Assembly (NCBI GenBank): GCA_003116995.1
Contig: BDSL01000110.1
Span: 266,430 to 330,429, forward strand
From: Yamagishiella unicocca
Lineage: Eukaryota; Chlorophyta; Chlorophyceae; Chlamydomonadales; Volvocaceae
Direction: 5' to 3'
DNA: 64,000 bases
Positions 1-12,481 of the stretch are shown here, one piece after another (positions within the stretch are counted from its first letter, which is position 1; each line of letters opens with the position of its first letter). The notes beneath the pieces were generated by a model. The model made no database searches. It saw only the letters and a program-made list of their open reading frames with translations, and was not told the origin of the DNA. The position numbers and the translations under genes are program-made.

Positions 1-339
1 TCGAGGTACGCAATCGGAGGGAGATTCTTGCGTTTGGTTGGTTAGGGTTATTGCGTTTGGTTGGCTGAGGTTATCGCGTTTGGTTGCTTTAGTCATGGCG
101 TTATCGTTGTGTACGACCGCCGCGTTTGCATGCTGGCATACAGCACAGGGGAGGGGCCGTGGGCTGTCTCTATGAGGCTGAATGTGGAGGGGGGGAGGGG
201 GGCGGGGGAGAGGCGAGGGTTTTTATTAACGACCGCCCTGCCTGCCTATCTAGCTGGCGGCTCCAAAGCGGGGGGGCTCGGTTGCGACGTATCCGTGGCC
301 GCTGGCTCAGCCCCGCCTCGTCCCGCACTGCTGGCGCTC

Positions 340-555
340 TGCGGCAGTGGGTTAGCGCGGTATCCACTCCCGCTCCTCCTCCCCTTGCTTGGGCCGGGAG
401 CGGATACCGCGCTAAGAGCGGATCCCGCGCTAAGAGCGGATCCCGCGCTAAGAGCGGATCCCGCGCTAAGAGCGGATCCCGCGCTAAGAGCGGATACCGC
501 GCTAAGAGCGGATACCGCGCTAAGAGCGGATACCGCGCTAACCCAGCTGCCGCAG
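340..555. repeat. Fold-back element with internal 18-bp tandem array
   Basis: About eight copies of an 18-bp unit (GAGCGGATCCCGCGCTAA and its GGATACC variant) lie at about 401-540. The left flank 341-372 (GCGGCAGTGGGTTAGCGCGG and on) is the reverse complement, with few mismatches, of both the segment at 395-415 and the right flank at about 525-553. The array is therefore enclosed by inverted repeats and could fold back on itself. Open frames across it are by-products of the repeat. Confidence 0.7.
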
Positions 556-644
556 TGCGAACCAGGTAACTGGTCCTGTTGCCACCCTCACGCTGCAGCC
601 CCCAGCGTGCGCGTGCCCCCTGCTCCTGCAGCACCCCGCACTAC

Positions 645-875
645 TGCTCGCTAGCCCGCTCGGTGCTCCACACCGACACACCGCGCCACACTGCTGCTCG
701 CTAGCCCGCTCGGTGCCCCACACCGCGCCACACTGCTGCTTGCTAGCCCGCTCGGTGCTCCACACCGACACACCGCGCCACACTGCTGCTCGCTAGCCCG
801 CTCGGTGCTCCACACCGACACACCGCGCCACACTGCTGCTCGCTAGCCCGCTCGGTGCTCCACACCGCGCCACAC
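645..875. repeat. 50-bp tandem repeat
   Basis: Four to five copies of a unit of about 50 bp containing CTGCTCGCTAGCCCGCTCGG followed by TGCTCCACACCGACACACCG. Some copies lack a 12-bp piece. It lies just upstream of the first recognised exon of the ankyrin/U-box gene. It shows no sign of coding selection. Confidence 0.75.
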
Positions 876-954
876 AGCAACGTGGGGTCCCCCTAGCACA
901 GCGCCGCCATGCTGTGTCCCCACCTAGCCCGCTGCGTGCCCCGCTGCTGGACAG

Positions 955-3900
955 ATGCTGGAGATGCTCGGGCGCCATGGCAAGAAGGGCAGCGCCACCC
1001 GCAAGCCCATCCCTGGAGAGCCGCCGCCGCACAGCGCGAAGTCAAAGAAGGGCCAGACGCCGCTCATGCTGGCGTGTGAGGAGGGGCACACGGAGGTGCG
1101 GGAGGGAGGGGAAAAGGGAGGTTTGGCGAAGAGACTCGGTTGCACGACATGGGAGGTGTAACTGGCGCAGGGGAAGGGGGAGGGGGAGGGGAGAGGGAGG
1201 GGATAAGTGAACCGTGGACTCAACATGGGAATTGTAGTGGGCGCATGGCCTTCGGACACCTGGACGCGCGCGCATGCTACTGGACTAGGGTGGACGGCCA
1301 CAAAAACGGACGGGAGGGGAGGGGTGGGCGGGCTAAAACCCAGCTGGACCTGGGTTGGGCTCAGCTGGGTGCCCCTCTGCTACAAGGACGCGCCGCGGAT
1401 GGGGCATCCGGGCGCGGGCACGTGTGCGTACGACGACGGGCCCCACTCCCCGTTTTCGGCCTTCCGTATTTCCTATGTCGTGTAACCGGGTCTTCTCGCT
1501 CGCCCTTCCCCCGTCAGCCGTTTCGGTTCCGCCGCTGTGAAATGCGCTTGCTAGGTGGTTCACCCAACCCAAGATCGGAAGGGACAGGTTCCCAGTCACT
1601 CCCACAAACCCGCACGCAGCCTGAACAAAAATAACCGATGCATAGGATGATAGGCAGGTTTGGAGTTGCTCGCTTGCCCGCCAAGCGCGTGTAACCGCAT
1701 CGAGATGCCTCTTCCAAACGCCGCATACTTTTCCGTTTGGTTTCGCGATGTCCGTTGCTATGACGCAACGCGGCTTAGTCCTATGTTCCTGAAACCCAAA
1801 CACGCGCACCACCCGCCCCCACCCCGCCCCCGCCCCCACGTCTGTTCTAAACGTTTTTTCGGGCATCCACGGGTCTTCCTCGAACCCCCCCGCCCCCACC
1901 CCCACCCCCTCGAACCCCCCGTCAGGCCCTGCTTGCGCTGTTGAACCACGGGGCCGACCCGCTGGACATCGACTCGTACGGCAACACGTGCGTGCACTAC
2001 GCGGCGTACAAGGGGCACACCAAGGTGAGGGCGGGTGGGGTGCGAGTTTGGTTAGTTGTTCGGTTGGTTGGTTTGTTGGTTGGTTGGTGGTGGGGTTGGG
2101 AGACGGCCGGCTGTGGGAGGCGCGAGGGGGCGGGTCGGTATGCGCAGCCGGTGCGGTTGAGCGGGTTGTACGGCAGCGGTTGTGATTACCTGCCGCCACA
2201 GAATCGCATCGCCCCTCCTAAGCGCCGCACCCCACTGCTCCAGGAGCCCGAGCTGGGACCAATGCCGCGCTAGGTGTTGACAGTAACGGCGGCGGCCACA
2301 AATGCCGCGTCGTCTGCCAGATAGCCGCCTCCTGGCCTGGCCCCCCACACGTATGCGCGCGTAGCATGGTGGTCGGCAACCTTGACATGCACATGTCGGA
2401 AACCTTGGCATGCACATGTCGGAAACCTTGACATGCACATGTCGGAAACCTTGACATGCACATGTCGGAAACCTTGACATGCACATGTCGGAAACCTTGA
2501 CATGCACATGTCGGAAACCTTGACATGCACATGTCGGAAACCTTGACATGCACATGTCGGGTACCTCGATGGCCTCGATGAGAGGTGTCGGTACCGCAGC
2601 CCGCAACTCTCGCTGCCTGCTGCCGTTCGCTGTGTGCGCCGGTTCATTTCCCGCGGCAGGTTTTGGAGCTGCTGCTGGGACGGGCTGACGCCAGCGGCCG
2701 CGGCGACAAGAACAAACGGTGCGTGGTTGGTTGCTGCCCTCGACAGTCGACGAGCTTCACGAACATCACCTGCGCGCAAAAATAAGTGTGCAAAGACGTG
2801 TGCAAAGACGTGTGCAAAAACGCGTTCGTCATACACGTGTCTTCATTTGTTTTGTTGAATGCGTGGAGGTCTGATCAAGCACGCCAGCATCGAAAACAGT
2901 TTCGCGTAAGCGCTCAACCGCAGATAAGGCCCTTCCTGGACGCGCCCGCATGACTCCCGCTCCCCCCCGCCCCCGCGCCCCTCCCTGCAGCTACACCGAC
3001 CTGCGCAACGAGGCGGGCCTTATGCCGCTCCACTTTGCAGTCTGGGCGGTCCAGCGGGAGGCCGCCGCCACGCTGGTGCGAGCCAAGTGCCGCCTCAACG
3101 CCACCAGCCACTCGGACAGGTGGGGTGGCAGTGGGGTGGGAGGAGGGAAGCGGTGGCGGAGGCAGGAGGGGGGAGGCGGCAAGGCGGCAAGGCGGGCGCG
3201 ACGTTGGGGTGCTGCGGCTCCAGTGATGATCAGCACGCACGGGGTTCAAGAGTATTCAGGCCTCAGGCTTGCGGGGCCGAGAGCACAGCAGCAGCAGTAG
3301 CAGCACGGAAGACAAGGAGGTGGTTCCCGCAATCCCGGGTTGGCTCCCGCCCCCTGACCCCCCTCTCACCGCCCCCTCCGACCCCCGCGGTTACGGTAAC
3401 CCCCCCCCCCGTCCCCCTCCACGTGACCCCCCTTCCCCTCCCCGCAGCCTGGGCCTCGTGACCTGCAACGCCGGCTCCACGGCTCTCCACCTCGCGGCGA
3501 TGCGGGGCAGTCTGGACATGGCCACCTTCCTGCTGGAGACGTGGGCCACGGTGGGGGCGGGGGGGGGGCGGGGGGTGAGGGAGAAGACCCGGTCGCAAGA
3601 CATAGGAGACGGAGGGCAGAAGCTGGCCGGCGAGGCAGTTTTCGAACACGCAGCGGAGGGGGCGGGGAAGGGAAGGTGCGGATGCGGAGGTCGGGTTGGA
3701 AAGGACGTCGCCTCCGTTTGGGGAGGGAGAAGGAGGGACGGAGAGGGAGGGAGGGGGCAGGAGGGAGGGGGAGGGAGGGGGTTTCGAGGAAGGCCCGTGG
3801 AGGGAAAAAGGGAGAGGGAGGGAGTGGGAGGGAGAGGGGAAGGCGTTAGTCACTTCCGGCCGGGCGGCTGCGACTCGGCAGGGCCCAGCAGCGGCGGACG

Positions 3901-6900
3901 TAGGCATGTGGGCGACGACTGCGCCTTGGCAACAGGAACCGGAAGGGGGGGAGCTCCTCCTGGGCGGTCTGGCCCCAGGTGGCGAGCTGATGCTTGAGGT
4001 ACCCCGACCCCAACACCGCGGAAGTGGTCGCCCCCCTTGCGCTCGCCAGCCGGATCCCCACCTGACCCCAGTGCTCATCGAACACCCCCGACCATTTACC
4101 CAGCCCCTCATACCGTCTCCCCGGCTCCCTCAACCAACCCTTTTTAACTCCCAACCAACAACCGCAGATGAACGCGCAACCGCAGCGCAAGAAGCCCGTC
4201 AAGGACCCTCGCACGCTGTCGGACCACTACGGCTTCACGCCGCTGCAGGTGAGGTTGGTTTCGGAGCGGAGCCGTGAAACGCACCCCGCGGAGATGGGAC
4301 AGTGGGAGGGGGAGGGGGGTGCACCCCGCCGTTTTCAGGGGCGCCAGGGAGGGCGGTGCTGCTGCCATGCCGGCGAATCCGCATCCGCTGGCGCGGAAGT
4401 CCTTTCGGGGGGGGGGGGTTACATGAAAGAACCGGTACCGTGACTGGGGAAATGTAGCGTGTGCATAGCCTTCGGGGGGGGCATGAAAACCGTGTACGCG
4501 ATGGGACAGGATAGTTAACGGCCGGGGGGGGGCGGCACGGGAGGGCGAGGGAGGCGATTGGGGTAGTCATGGATTGACCACCAGGCGGTAAAAGAGGTAG
4601 AAGGGGGCTGGGGCTAAGGAAGGGGAGGGTTGCAAGGGAAAAAAAACCCTGTACGAAAGGAAAACCGTTTAGGACAGGGGGACGAAGGAACGGGAGGGGG
4701 AGGCAGCCGGGATCTGGGGTAGGGGCGGGGGCTGAGGCTGCTAGGGCGGCTGCTAGGGCGGCTGCTAGGGCGGCTGCTAGGGCGGCCGCTAAGGAAGGGG
4801 AGGTACCGGTGTGGTGGTATCGGAGCCAGGGAGCCGCAAGCGCGGAGTCGCTCTGTCCCCCCGGATGCCAGGCTCCGACCCCTGCTCCAACCCCTGCACC
4901 GCCCCCTGCCGCTTCCTTCGGCTCCGCCCCCTGGGCCCCCGCCCCCCAGATCGCCCAGAACCTGCTCATCGCCAGCGCGCGGCGTGACGCCAGGGACGGG
5001 GGGCACTCGCAGGTGGGTCGCTGGGTGGGAGGCGGGCAGTGGCGGACGGCAGCGTGATAGGAACAGACAGGGCGGTGGGCCGGCGGGTCGGTGGGTCGGT
5101 GGATGGGCGGGCAGGTGGGTCGGTGGGTCAATGGGCAGGTGGGTACGTTGCGTACGGGGTCCGTCAGGTGGTGCCGTGCAGGCTGTGTACGACCATGAGC
5201 TGGTGGCGCTGAGGCATCGGGGCTCACACCACTCCATGCCGCAGCCGCAGTCACACAGTCGCAGTCGCAACCCGACGGAAAACCACACTAGCAGCGGTGC
5301 AACTCGTGTCGGAGTGGGATCGGTTTTCCTCTCATAACCCCACGGTATGCCCCCCGCAGGCCACTGCCACTGCGCTGCTGCGGCTGCTGGACCCGCTGAC
5401 GAGGGTGGAGGCGCCGCAGCGGGACGAGGCGGAGTGTGAGCTGGGCGGGCGGGGGGAGGACTGGGTTGCGGTGTGGGTGGGTGGGTAGGGGGCGGCATGG
5501 CGGGAACGGGTTGGGTGGTTCAACGGGTCGGGCGCGGGGGAAGATGGAGCCCCCTGCAACCCAACTGTACCACCGGCACCGGCACCGCCCGCCCCACTCT
5601 TCTCAGCCCCACTCCTCACTCCCCGGTGTCTTCTGCCACGCCTCAAAACCCGCTAGCCCCCTCCAAACCCGCGCAACCCTCCAAACCCGCGCAACCCTCC
5701 AAACCCGCGCAACCCTCCAAACCCGCGGAACTCCCCCAAACCCGCGCAACCCTCCAAACCCGCGGAACTCCCCCAAACCCGCGCAACCCTCCAAACCCGC
5801 GGAACTCCCCCAAACCCGCGCAACCCTCCAAACCCGCGCAACCCTCTTAACCAACCCGCCCAACCCTTCCTCGTCACGATCCGCCGCCAGTCGAACGCAC
5901 CCGGGTGCTGCTCCGAGACCAGTCCATCCACCGTTCCAATCCAACAAGCGAGCGGGGCAGCCTGGAGGACGCAGCAGCCGCCCAGGCACACGCGCTGACG
6001 GCGCCACGCTCCGCGAGACTGTCGTACGGGGGCTACGCCGAGGCCGGCGCGGAGAGCAGCGACGACCGGGCGTCCCGCGGGTCACCGGACCGAACCGGCG
6101 GCGGCGCGGCGGCGGCGGCGGCGGCGACGCTCACCGGCGGGAGCCCTGGGCAGGTGGGTCGGTTTGAGCTCTGCATTTTCCCGGCTTGGGGCCCCTCCCT
6201 GGAGCGGGTCGGTGTTTCCGGTGGATCCAGTCACACCGCGAGCAGGTACACACGCACACGGTGCAGTGCGGTACGGTACGGCATATCCTCGTCGTCGGCG
6301 TACCCGCCACAGTTACCGTACGTGGCCCGCAGCGTCACACGGACGTCTGGGGGCCGTGCCTCGCAAAGCGGCGAACTTCTCAACAGCGCCGCACCGCCCA
6401 TGGCGATACCTCTAGCTTTGGCCCAATGGCACTCTCGATATGCGATGTCTGAGGTGATGGCAAATGTTCTTGTTATTATATATGTATCCCACCACACCTG
6501 CATAAAGAAACACCGACGCCGAAGGTCCCTCCCCCTGGCTTCCACCCACACGTGCCCGCCAACCCACCAACCCACCAACCTCGTGCGCAGTCGCTGAGCG
6601 CCGAGGTCCGTGCGCGGCGGCGGGCCGAGGAGGCTGCTGCTGCTGCTGCTCGGCAGGCGGATGACGACAAGGAGGCGGCCGGCAAGGCGGCGGAGGAGCG
6701 GGCGGCGGCGGCGGAGCAGGCGGGGCTGCCGCCTCCCAAGTGCGTGGAAGAAGCGGGGGGAGGGAGGAGGCGGCGGGGCGCGGGGGCGGGGGCGGGGGCA
6801 CCCACGGAAGAGGGGGGGGCTGCAAAAAAGAGCCAGTTACTTGACGTGGGAATTGTAGCTGGCGCATGGGCTTAGGACACCTGGGGGCCGGTGGCGGGGG

Positions 6901-7626
6901 CACCCGTGGCAGGGGGGAGGGGGCACCCGTGGAACTGGCGTAGGAAAGAAATGGAGTTACTACCGTGAGGAGGGCTAGGGGGTCGGGGAGGGAGGGGGAG
7001 GGCAGGAGGGCCAGGTAAGGGGAGGGTTCGGCTGGCGGATGGCGGCTGACTTGGAAGCAGGGTGCGGCGGGGTAGTGCCCCACCTGATCCCCTTGTGGCC
7101 ACCCGCTCCCACCCCCTCGCCCCCTACGTAGCCTCCCTAGTCCCTGCCGCTCTGCACCCCCGTGTGTGTTTCGCTCCCCCTCCACCCCACCTGCAATTGT
7201 AGTGCGCAACGGACGGAACACTGCCGCTGGCTCCCCCCCCACACACCTCTCCCCCCTCTCGCCGACCATGTGCCAACTGTCATGTCCTTTTCGCGTCAAC
7301 AGCTTTTATGCCACCTCCCCCTCCCCCCCATCGCCTCCCCCCTCTCCCCCTCACCTCCCCCTCTCACCCCCCCACCCTCACCTCACCCCCCACGCACATA
7401 CACACACACACGGCCCAGGTACGTATGTCCCATCACGATGTCGGTGATGGACGACCCGGTCACGGCATGCGACGGCGTGTCGTACGAGCGGAGCGCCCTG
7501 GAGATGTGGCTGGAGCTGGGCAGCGACGAGTTCCCCGGCAGCGGAGTGCGCATCAGCACCCGGGACTTCACCGACAACCCGGAGCTCAAGGCGGAGATCG
7601 CAAAGTGGCGCGCGTTCAAGCTGTGA
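955..7626 (+). CDS. Ankyrin-repeat U-box protein (probable E3 ubiquitin ligase)
   Basis: Exons read from splice sites with consistent phase: 955-1095, 1926-2024, 2660-2718, 2991-3119, 3448-3550, possibly 3881-3998, 4168-4248, 4950-5012, one starting near 5182, 5360-5435, 5891-6153, 6591-6739, 7419-7626. The N-terminal half carries ankyrin repeats (GQTPLMLACEEGH; GNTCVHYAAYKGHT; AGLMPLHFAVWAV; GSTALHLAAMRGS; YGFTPLQ). A low-complexity Ala/Arg/Glu stretch (exon 6591-6739) resembles a coiled coil. The last exon is a U-box: YVCPITMSVMDDPVTACDG, then SYER and a C-terminal W. U-boxes recruit ubiquitin-conjugating enzymes, and the ankyrin repeats would bind the substrate, so cytosolic ubiquitin ligase activity is inferred from family knowledge. 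The ATG at 955 directly follows a CAG, so this may be an internal exon and the gene may begin further left. The exon from 5182 has no clear donor. TGTAA follows the stop by 60 bases. Confidence 0.72.
1840..1892 (+). repeat. Dispersed intronic repeat family A, copy 1
   Basis: TTCTAAACGTTTTTTCGGG then CATCCACGGGTCTTCCTCGA. Other copies in this sense are at 18799-18850, 19481-19538, 24092-24165 and 30669-30720. Reversed copies are at 4627-4679, 8571-8640, 16243-16306 and 23753-23821. The copy here ends about 33 bases before the acceptor of exon 1926-2024. Confidence 0.8.
2385..2562. repeat. 23-bp minisatellite with internal palindrome
   Basis: About eight copies of a 23-bp unit, AACCTTGACATGCACATGTC plus GGA, in the intron between the exons at 1926 and 2660. 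Each unit contains GACATG-CA-CATGTC, a perfect short hairpin. Confidence 0.85.
4735..4795. repeat. 12-bp tandem repeat in intron
   Basis: Four to five copies of GCTGCTAGGGCG in the intron before the exon at 4950. Confidence 0.75.
5652..5850. repeat. 18-bp tandem repeat in intron
   Basis: About eleven copies alternating between CAAACCCGCGCAACCCTC and a variant with GCGGAACTCCC, in the intron between 5435 and 5891. Confidence 0.8.
6826..6886 (+). repeat. Dispersed intronic repeat family B, representative copy
   Basis: Core AGTTACTTGACGTGGGAATT then GTAGCTGGCGCATGGGCTTA. Related copies, whole or partial, lie at about 1128-1172, 1222-1265, 1466-1500 (reversed), 3573-3612, 4421-4480, 13412-13445, 19553-19645 (two, reversed), 21646-21690, 23456-23492 and 23533-23565 (reversed), and 26777-26812. 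All but the ambiguous ones lie in introns of the two GC-rich genes. Confidence 0.65.
7419..7626 (+). other. U-box domain, terminal exon
   Basis: The acceptor at 7418 joins in phase with the exon ending at 6739 (AA plus G gives Lys). The C-P-I-T...M-x-D-P-V...D-G-x-S-Y-E-R pattern is the U-box hallmark: a RING-like fold held by salt bridges rather than zinc. About 35 residues follow, to a TGA at 7624. A U-box at the extreme C-terminus after ankyrin repeats is uncommon; plant U-box proteins usually have ARM repeats after the box. Confidence 0.85.
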
Positions 7627-7685
7627 TGTGTGAGGGAGGAGGAGAGGGAGGAGGAGGAGGAGAGAGGTGGAGGAGAGGAGAGAGG

Positions 7686-7690
7686 TGTAA
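7686..7690 (+). terminator. TGTAA polyadenylation motif
   Basis: TGTAA, the usual near-upstream poly(A) element of chlorophycean algae, occurs 60 bases after the U-box stop codon. Confidence 0.45.
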
Positions 7691-7699
7691 AGAAGCAAA

Positions 7700-10600
7700 T
7701 AGGTGGAGGGCGGTGGAGGAGGCGCGGGGGGAGAGAGGGAGTTCTTGGAGTCCGGTCACGCGGTGGTGGGGAGGAGGCGGAGGAGGAGGGTAATGCGAGG
7801 GAGGAAAGGGGGGGAGGGCTGCGAGCTGCTCTGGAGGTAAGCCCCGAGGTGAAAGGCGGGTGGAGTTCGGTATAGGTTGACGTGCATAACGATAATTCAC
7901 CGTAGTAGATGAAAACGAGGGGGAAAATGTTTTGGGTGGTGATCCTGCATGTGTCTGGCTTGCCGCGCGTGCTGCTTCTGGTGAGGTGACGTGACGACCG
8001 CGATCGGTGCTTGGACAACGACAAAAGCCGATCGGCGAGTGCGGGGCGGGGAGGGGAGGGACGGCAGCGCTACGGCTCGGGATTGGTGTGGGGGGAGGAC
8101 GATGAAGAGTGAATGTGCGCGGTACGTTATACGTGAGCTGCTTGACAAGTGAATACGGCATCTGTGTAGACGCCGGGAGAGCACGAGCGTACCGTGCTTG
8201 CTTGTTTTACGGCTGTTGAGACGCACCTGCCTCCTATGATACGGCTCATCAGTGTGTGCTGAAATGAGCAGCGCACCGCAAGCAGTACCGGTAGCTGGTG
8301 TCACCGTGTCGTACATGCGCCAACGTCAGCCTCCAGGGCAATGGGTGCCACTACAGTGCCGGGACGCCGGTGTGCCTGTCTTGTGGAAGGAGGTACGGTG
8401 TATGGCACAAAGCAAGGGCATGTTTGGACGCATGGCATGACCAGCGGAGGGCTTGGCGGCCCGGGTGGTGTTCCATGTCGAGTTAGAATGTTATGTGCGA
8501 TACCGGTGTGACGACGGCGCTTGTGTGAAGCGGAACGGCGTACCTAGATGGCCGAATGCGCCGGGGGGGGAGGGGTTGCAAGGAAGACCCGTGTACGCGA
8601 GAGCAAAACCCATTTAGGATTAGACGTTCCGAGATGCATGGTGGTTGGGTGGGTTCCGGGTAGGACATAATGTGTGCAGTGGCGACGCGCACCACGCCAC
8701 CGCCTGCGGGATGCAACTCGGGTCACTCTTCAGCCCCCAGCCAGGCTCCACTATCTGCCAGCAGAGCGGCGCGCATGCACGTGCACGCAAGGACATGTGC
8801 GCGTTGGGACAGCACACGGGCTTTCCGCTGCCAAGGTGGAAAGGAATGGCGCGCGGCGGTGACGGACGCGTCTTGTGCGGCGGCAGACAGACATACAGCA
8901 GCGCTTCAAGGCTCGCCACCAGTCCCTCGCTCAAACGCGCAGTTTCTTCACAGGTCACACGGGCCGCGTCTCCAGCAGCAACGAATCGAGGAGTGGTGTA
9001 GGTTTCAGACACGTTGCCAGTTCAGGCCACAATCCAACCCTATCCAACCCTAGCCGGCCGGCCGACACCATCATGTGCTCATATCAACAGCTGCGGGGCT
9101 GTGGTGGGGCAGGGTGATATATTGGACCTGAGATCGGCAGGCGATGGTATGCAGTCGCGCGGCCCGGCTATGGTTCCACCGCAACCCCAGAAGTCGGTGA
9201 GGCCACGCACGGTGAACCTGCGCCGCGGCCTCCAACGTAATATGTACCTTGAGGATACTGTAACAACTCATCATCATCTTATGATAAGCAAGAATGACCG
9301 GCCCTTCTTTTTTAACCTGTCTATGATTGTTGGTCATAACGGTTATCGCAATATCATTGATGCGCATGCTTACGGGTTTGACTGCGCCGCGAGAGAGTTC
9401 AGACGCACCGCAAGGTCGTAATTCTTGGACGCCGTTTCGTTGGTTGCCGGGAGGCGTCAGTAGTGCCGATATGTACGTCAGGCGAGACGCGACCATCCGC
9501 CTGAATACGTCGTTCGTGATTGCGTTTCGCTGGCCGGCCCGCTGGCTGCCAAACCTGCGAAACCTTACGATCCATTCATCAGTGACTTCAAGCCCGGATC
9601 ATGTTACAGTGGGCCGCGGCACTCATCCTGTCATCCATCTGGTGAGGCCGCGGACGCGGGCCCCTATTATTCTGAGAGGCACGGCCGGGGACGAATGTTA
9701 ACCTCGCGCGCCAGAACGCGAAGCTCCTTGACGTTTACAGCGCCAGCTGGCCAGCTAGGGCCTTTTGCTGGCCTGCAAACTGAACTATTGGTGCTCGTCG
9801 TTATCCTGTAATTTTCGTCATCCCGTAAAATAGATCACGACGTCCTCGGTTTCAGCCAGACGTTTGGCGCGTTGCGCCTTCGCGGCCATCGGACTTCACG
9901 GACGCCGCGTCCCGGCTTACGGCCGGGACTAATGGGGCAACAGTCGCTGATGACGATGAGATGTAATGTGAGGCTGTGGCCGTTTCGTAATCATCAAGGT
10001 TGTGGCTTAGGATCCGATGTCGCTAACTACAACCTGCTACAACCTTCGACTGCCAGTCCACCTCGCAATCAACAAAGTGCAACGAAGCGCCGCTGCTCTC
10101 GTGTGGACGTGGCACATTACACTTCTGACTCCGACAGTTGCGTCGTGCTGTGATGGCATGTGCCACCTGGTGCCACAATTGCACGGAGTCTTGGGAATAA
10201 AGGGATCGTGAAAAGGGGGATCGGTTGGGGCATGAGGAGCCTTGGGCACGTAGGGGAACCTTACTTGGCGCTGGGTGCAGCAGTGACAGCAGTTGACAGC
10301 TGAGGTGCGAATTGTCGTGTTTGTGCAACAGTGTGAAGGGTTCGCCGAAACCCTAAAGGCTTGTCGAACCATTCATGAATTGGCTCGGACAGAGGCCACA
10401 TCATTTGCCCAGAGCCGCATCCATCAGCACCAACTTATTTTACATCATCCCGGTTTCTAAGCAACGTACGGGCTAGCATCTCTGTGCCGGACCCTGCAGG
10501 ACGCAACATAGGCCAGCGTTTCAATCTGCGCGTTCCCCAGCGTCCCCGGCAGACGCTGGGGCCTTAGCACCCGACCATGCATCCCCCGCCGACAGTTGGC

Positions 10601-12280
10601 GGCTTGGGCACAGCATGAATGATTAGCAAGACATGTCTGCTTGCTGGGTTGGGTGGATACCACATGCATGTCGTACTACATACATGTCGCAATCAGCTGG
10701 TCTGTACTTGCTTCAAGAGAAGCAGAGAACAGAAGAAGACAAGGTCGGGCATTCGCCCCACAGTGATGCGGCAACCCCCGGCTCTCAACTCCCGGCCTGA
10801 GATTTACACTCGCGCGGGAAGACGCACGGAGGTCGACGTCGCTCTACTACCCCTGCCCCCCCCCCGGGCGCAGTGCAGCAGCGCACTGCCATCCATAAGT
10901 TCAACGCCCCGTCTGAAAACGCGCCAATTTAGGCGAAGTTCAACGCCCCGTCTGAAAACGCGCCAATTTAGGCATGCAAGTACACACTCTCCCTACGTGC
11001 GATATCTCTCAACACTCGAGCGTCTGAGCTTGGTAAAGCAACGGATCCGCTGTCGTTGCCGGCTGGACGAGCACAGCACGGCACTGCGTACGGCGACAAC
11101 AAGGATGGCGTACAGCGGTAAACCGACATGGCATCAACTCGCCCCGAGCTTCTGGGGCCTTGTCTGTCCTGAAACGCAATGTTAACTCCTGCATGCAAAG
11201 GAGGCGCACTGCAGGCCCAGCATGCGCACATATGGAAGTCGCCAACAAAAAATGCCCTAGAGGTTAAACTGCTGCCCGATCTTTTCCTAGCCACAATCGA
11301 TCCAAACTACGGCACGCCTAATTAACAATACGCAGCGTAACAGATATCACCACTGCTCATTTATCCCCCTCAATTTGGTGCCCTAGCTAGCTCTGCCCTA
11401 CGCTCTTGCTCTGTAAGGCCGCGATCATCGCACCCAGTCACACAGCCGCGGTTGGCGGCACACCAATATTTGCATGCGGCGCTCGCAGGCTTGCAGCAAA
11501 CGCAAGGACGCGACGCAACCTCTAATGGCCATATTTTGCGCGCTGCGCCAATTGCGAGATACCGTACGGCGGCCGCCGTGGGGCCGACCCATGGTTCCAT
11601 GTGAGGGGGCACACCGCACACGTGCCGCGCTGCGCCGCGCCAACCGTCAACCGGCAGGTGCCCCACATCGCATCGCAGCCGGTACGTTCGTTGGGGCGCG
11701 CCTTTCCGGATAAACGTGTCATGCCGTACAGGCCCGGCATCTTCTACGTCGTACACATCGCACGCGCCGACTGCAGTGCTGTGCTACACTCGCGCGGGTC
11801 GCTACTGAATTTCACAGTGTAACATCACTGCTAGGCCATACATATGCCCCTGAACGAATTGCCCAACCTGTTGTCGGGAACTAATCTCCGCAAGATATGC
11901 CCCGCTGAGCCCTCGCGCCCCCGCAGCCGGTGGCTATCACCATACCCGCTAATTTCAACTTGCACAGCTGTGCCTATGGTCCTCGCCGAGCTGCTGCCGC
12001 CAAATTGCCGCAAATGCTGCTGCCTTGGCTGTCCATTACCCGCTACCAAATGCTGCTGCCTTGGCTGTCCATTACTCGCTACCAAATACTGCTGCCTTGG
12101 CTGTCCATTACCCGCTACCAAATGCTGCTGCCTTGGCTGTCCATTACCCGCTACCAGTAGCCTCCTTCTCTGCCCTCGCCTTCGCGGCTAATGTCCCGCT
12201 TCGGTCGCAGCAACCGGGCTGCTCCTGCTGCCGCTGCCGCCGCTGGCCAGTCCGGGGACAGTCCGCATCGTTCCCACGGG
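7700..12280. other. Intergenic region, no convincing gene
   Basis: I find no conserved domain or phase-consistent exon chain on either strand. A short plus-strand frame at about 8298-8445 is Cys-rich (two CxxC pairs) but has no neighbours that splice to it. The region holds a dispersed-repeat copy at 8571-8640, a 37-bp direct repeat at about 10898-10974 (unit contains CCCCGTCTGAAAACGCGCCA), and the 36-bp tandem repeat near its right end. GC content falls here compared with the flanking genes. Confidence 0.5.
12008..12158. repeat. 36-bp tandem repeat
   Basis: Four near-identical copies of a 36-bp unit containing AATGCTGCTGCCTTGGCTGT and then CCATTACCCGCTACC, just beyond the 3' end of the giant minus-strand gene. 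Confidence 0.85.
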
Positions 12281-12281
12281 A

Positions 12282-12444
12282 TCAGTGCGGGCTGGCAGCC
12301 CAAGCCGAGTTCTGTATCTTGTCCAGCTCCGCGCGCCGACGTCTCTCTAGCTGCAGATGCATCAAGTCCACGGGCCCGATGGCATCGTCGCCCAGGGCGG
12401 GGTTGCCGCCCGTGCGCCGCATCGCGCGGAGGCGGCGCTCCTGC

Positions 12445-12481
<37 letters not shown>

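Noticed and set aside
405..540. CRISPR-like array
   Set aside because: Units are contiguous with no unique spacers, and the genome is eukaryotic. The same applies to the 19-, 23- and 36-bp arrays.
61..1032. Overlapping ORFs on both strands at the left edge
   Set aside because: They read through the 18-bp and 50-bp tandem repeats in several frames and show no domain or splice context.
8298..8486. Cys-rich frame that could be a zinc finger
   Set aside because: It is short, isolated and has no phase-consistent neighbour exon.
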